Below, piece after piece: positions 63,440 through 64,000 of a DNA stretch of 64,000 bases. The stretch comes from Raphanus sativus. Lineage: Eukaryota > Streptophyta > Magnoliopsida > Brassicales > Brassicaceae. Numbering within the stretch: the stretch's first letter is position 1; each line of letters starts with the position of its first letter. The notes beneath the pieces are model-generated. The model made no database searches, was not told the origin of the DNA, and saw only the letters and a program-made list of their open reading frames with translations. The stretch spans positions 51,629,265 through 51,693,264 of the forward strand of contig NC_079516.1 in the NCBI RefSeq assembly GCF_000801105.2, read 5' to 3'. Both the position numbers and the translations under genes were made by a program.

Positions 63440-64000
63440 ATGCATTAAAGTGATAGCTGGGATCTCTAACTTCTGGTGTGCCACCTTTACTCTACCTAAA
63501 AATGCATTAAAGAGATCAACTCGTTATGTGGCACCTACTTGTGGAAGGGATCGCTAGAGGGACCCCACACGGTCAGAGTCTCATGGGAGGAAGTTACTCA
63601 CTCTAAACAGGAAGGCGGATTGGGGATAAGGGATCTCATTACCTGGAATAAGGCTTGTGCATTGAAACTTATTTGGCTGTTGTTTTTCAGGTCTGGCTCT
63701 ATCTGGGTAGCTTGGTTCAAAGGGAAGTGCTCTCGAGCAATCTTTCCAACTTCTGGATCCTGAAAGAGAAATAGAAATACTCTTGGATGGTGAATAGGCA
63801 GATTAGACTCAGAGATCGTATCTACCCCTGGATCATATTGAAAGTAGGGAATGGAAGAACCTGCAGATTTTGGAATGATAACTGGAGCCTTTTGGTAATC
63901 TTCGGACTTCCTCAATGTCAGACCCTCCACAAGATTAGAGATCTCAGAACATGCCAAGCTTTCCGATCTTCTATCACTCCGGAAGCTGGTCTCTTCCCCC
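63440..64000 (+). mobile_element. LINE (non-LTR retrotransposon) reverse-transcriptase C-terminal fragment
   Basis: Typical plant L1-type RT/zf-RVT text is visible: NFWCATFTLPKNAL, then EINSLCGTYLWKGSLEGPHT, SWEEVTHSKQEGGLGIRDL, WNKACALKLIWLLFF, then YSWMVNRQIRLRDRIYPWI and GNGRTCRFWNDNWS. The pieces sit in different frames (shifts near 63510 and 63725) and an in-frame TAG occurs near 63770, so it is dead. It continues past the window end. Confidence 0.85.

Overview
The window is plant nuclear DNA from a Brassicaceae crop-type genome, most likely Brassica or a close relative such as Raphanus. It has intron-rich genes with GT-AG splicing, AT-rich intergenic DNA full of Helitron-like ends, SINE/LINE remnants and microsatellites, and proteins that closely resemble Arabidopsis thaliana chromosome 2 products. 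The recognised genes occur in the same order as the Arabidopsis loci I recall between about At2g42620 and At2g42830: MAX2, PCO4, MBF1A, a class II phospholipase A1, MIP3, a mitochondrial ribosomal L1 protein, DJC77, CSY3, RLP29, PP5, HVA22F and SHP2. Several Arabidopsis genes of that interval (for example RPL16A and a PMP22-type gene) are absent, as expected after polyploidy and fractionation. Exon models were built by eye from ORFs and splice signals. For PCO4, MBF1A, PP5, HVA22F and SHP2 the predicted lengths are within a few residues of the Arabidopsis proteins as I remember them.

Layout. 1-7.1 kb: C-terminal half of MAX2 (+), convergent with PCO4 (-); PCO4 and MBF1A (+) are divergent; then PLA1-II (-), which has a GC-AG intron. 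7.4-23.0 kb: two copies of MIP3. The first (7.8-10.36 kb) is a truncated pseudogene with frame-breaking deletions; the second (19.45-23.03 kb) is complete. The 8.5 kb between them holds two unrecognised minus-strand small membrane-protein genes, a five-copy ~300-bp tandem array, a SINE, local duplications, a long foldback and remnants of unassigned coding DNA. 23.3-31.3 kb: MRPL1 (+), DJC77 (+), CSY3 (-). 31.4-35.3 kb: AT-rich gap with a head-to-tail pair of Helitron-like units. 35.3-44.3 kb: RLP29, PP5 and HVA22F, all minus. 45.79-47.42 kb: a nonautonomous Helitron with recognisable ends lying about 1 kb upstream of the MADS-box fruit-dehiscence gene SHP2 (48.47-51.71 kb, +).

Beyond SHP2 the colinearity ends. 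There is a decayed NYN-domain/C2H2 gene (53.6-54.86 kb, -), Helitron fragments, then two 100-N scaffold gaps (57345-57444 and 62709-62808), both bordered by (GA)n/(CT)n. Between the gaps lies the 5' part of an SDN-type small-RNA-degrading exonuclease gene (-), truncated at the first gap. After the second gap are a frameshifted MIA40 gene remnant (-) and a LINE reverse-transcriptase fragment (+).

The genes do not form an operon or a single pathway. They are ordinary eukaryotic neighbours covering strigolactone/karrikin signalling (MAX2), N-degron oxygen sensing (PCO4), transcription coactivation (MBF1A), lipid metabolism, vesicle tethering (MIP3), organelle translation and chaperoning, peroxisomal citrate synthesis, phosphatase signalling and fruit patterning. 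I saw no clear new multi-gene system. The most unusual material is the insert between the MIP3 copies and the region around the two gaps.
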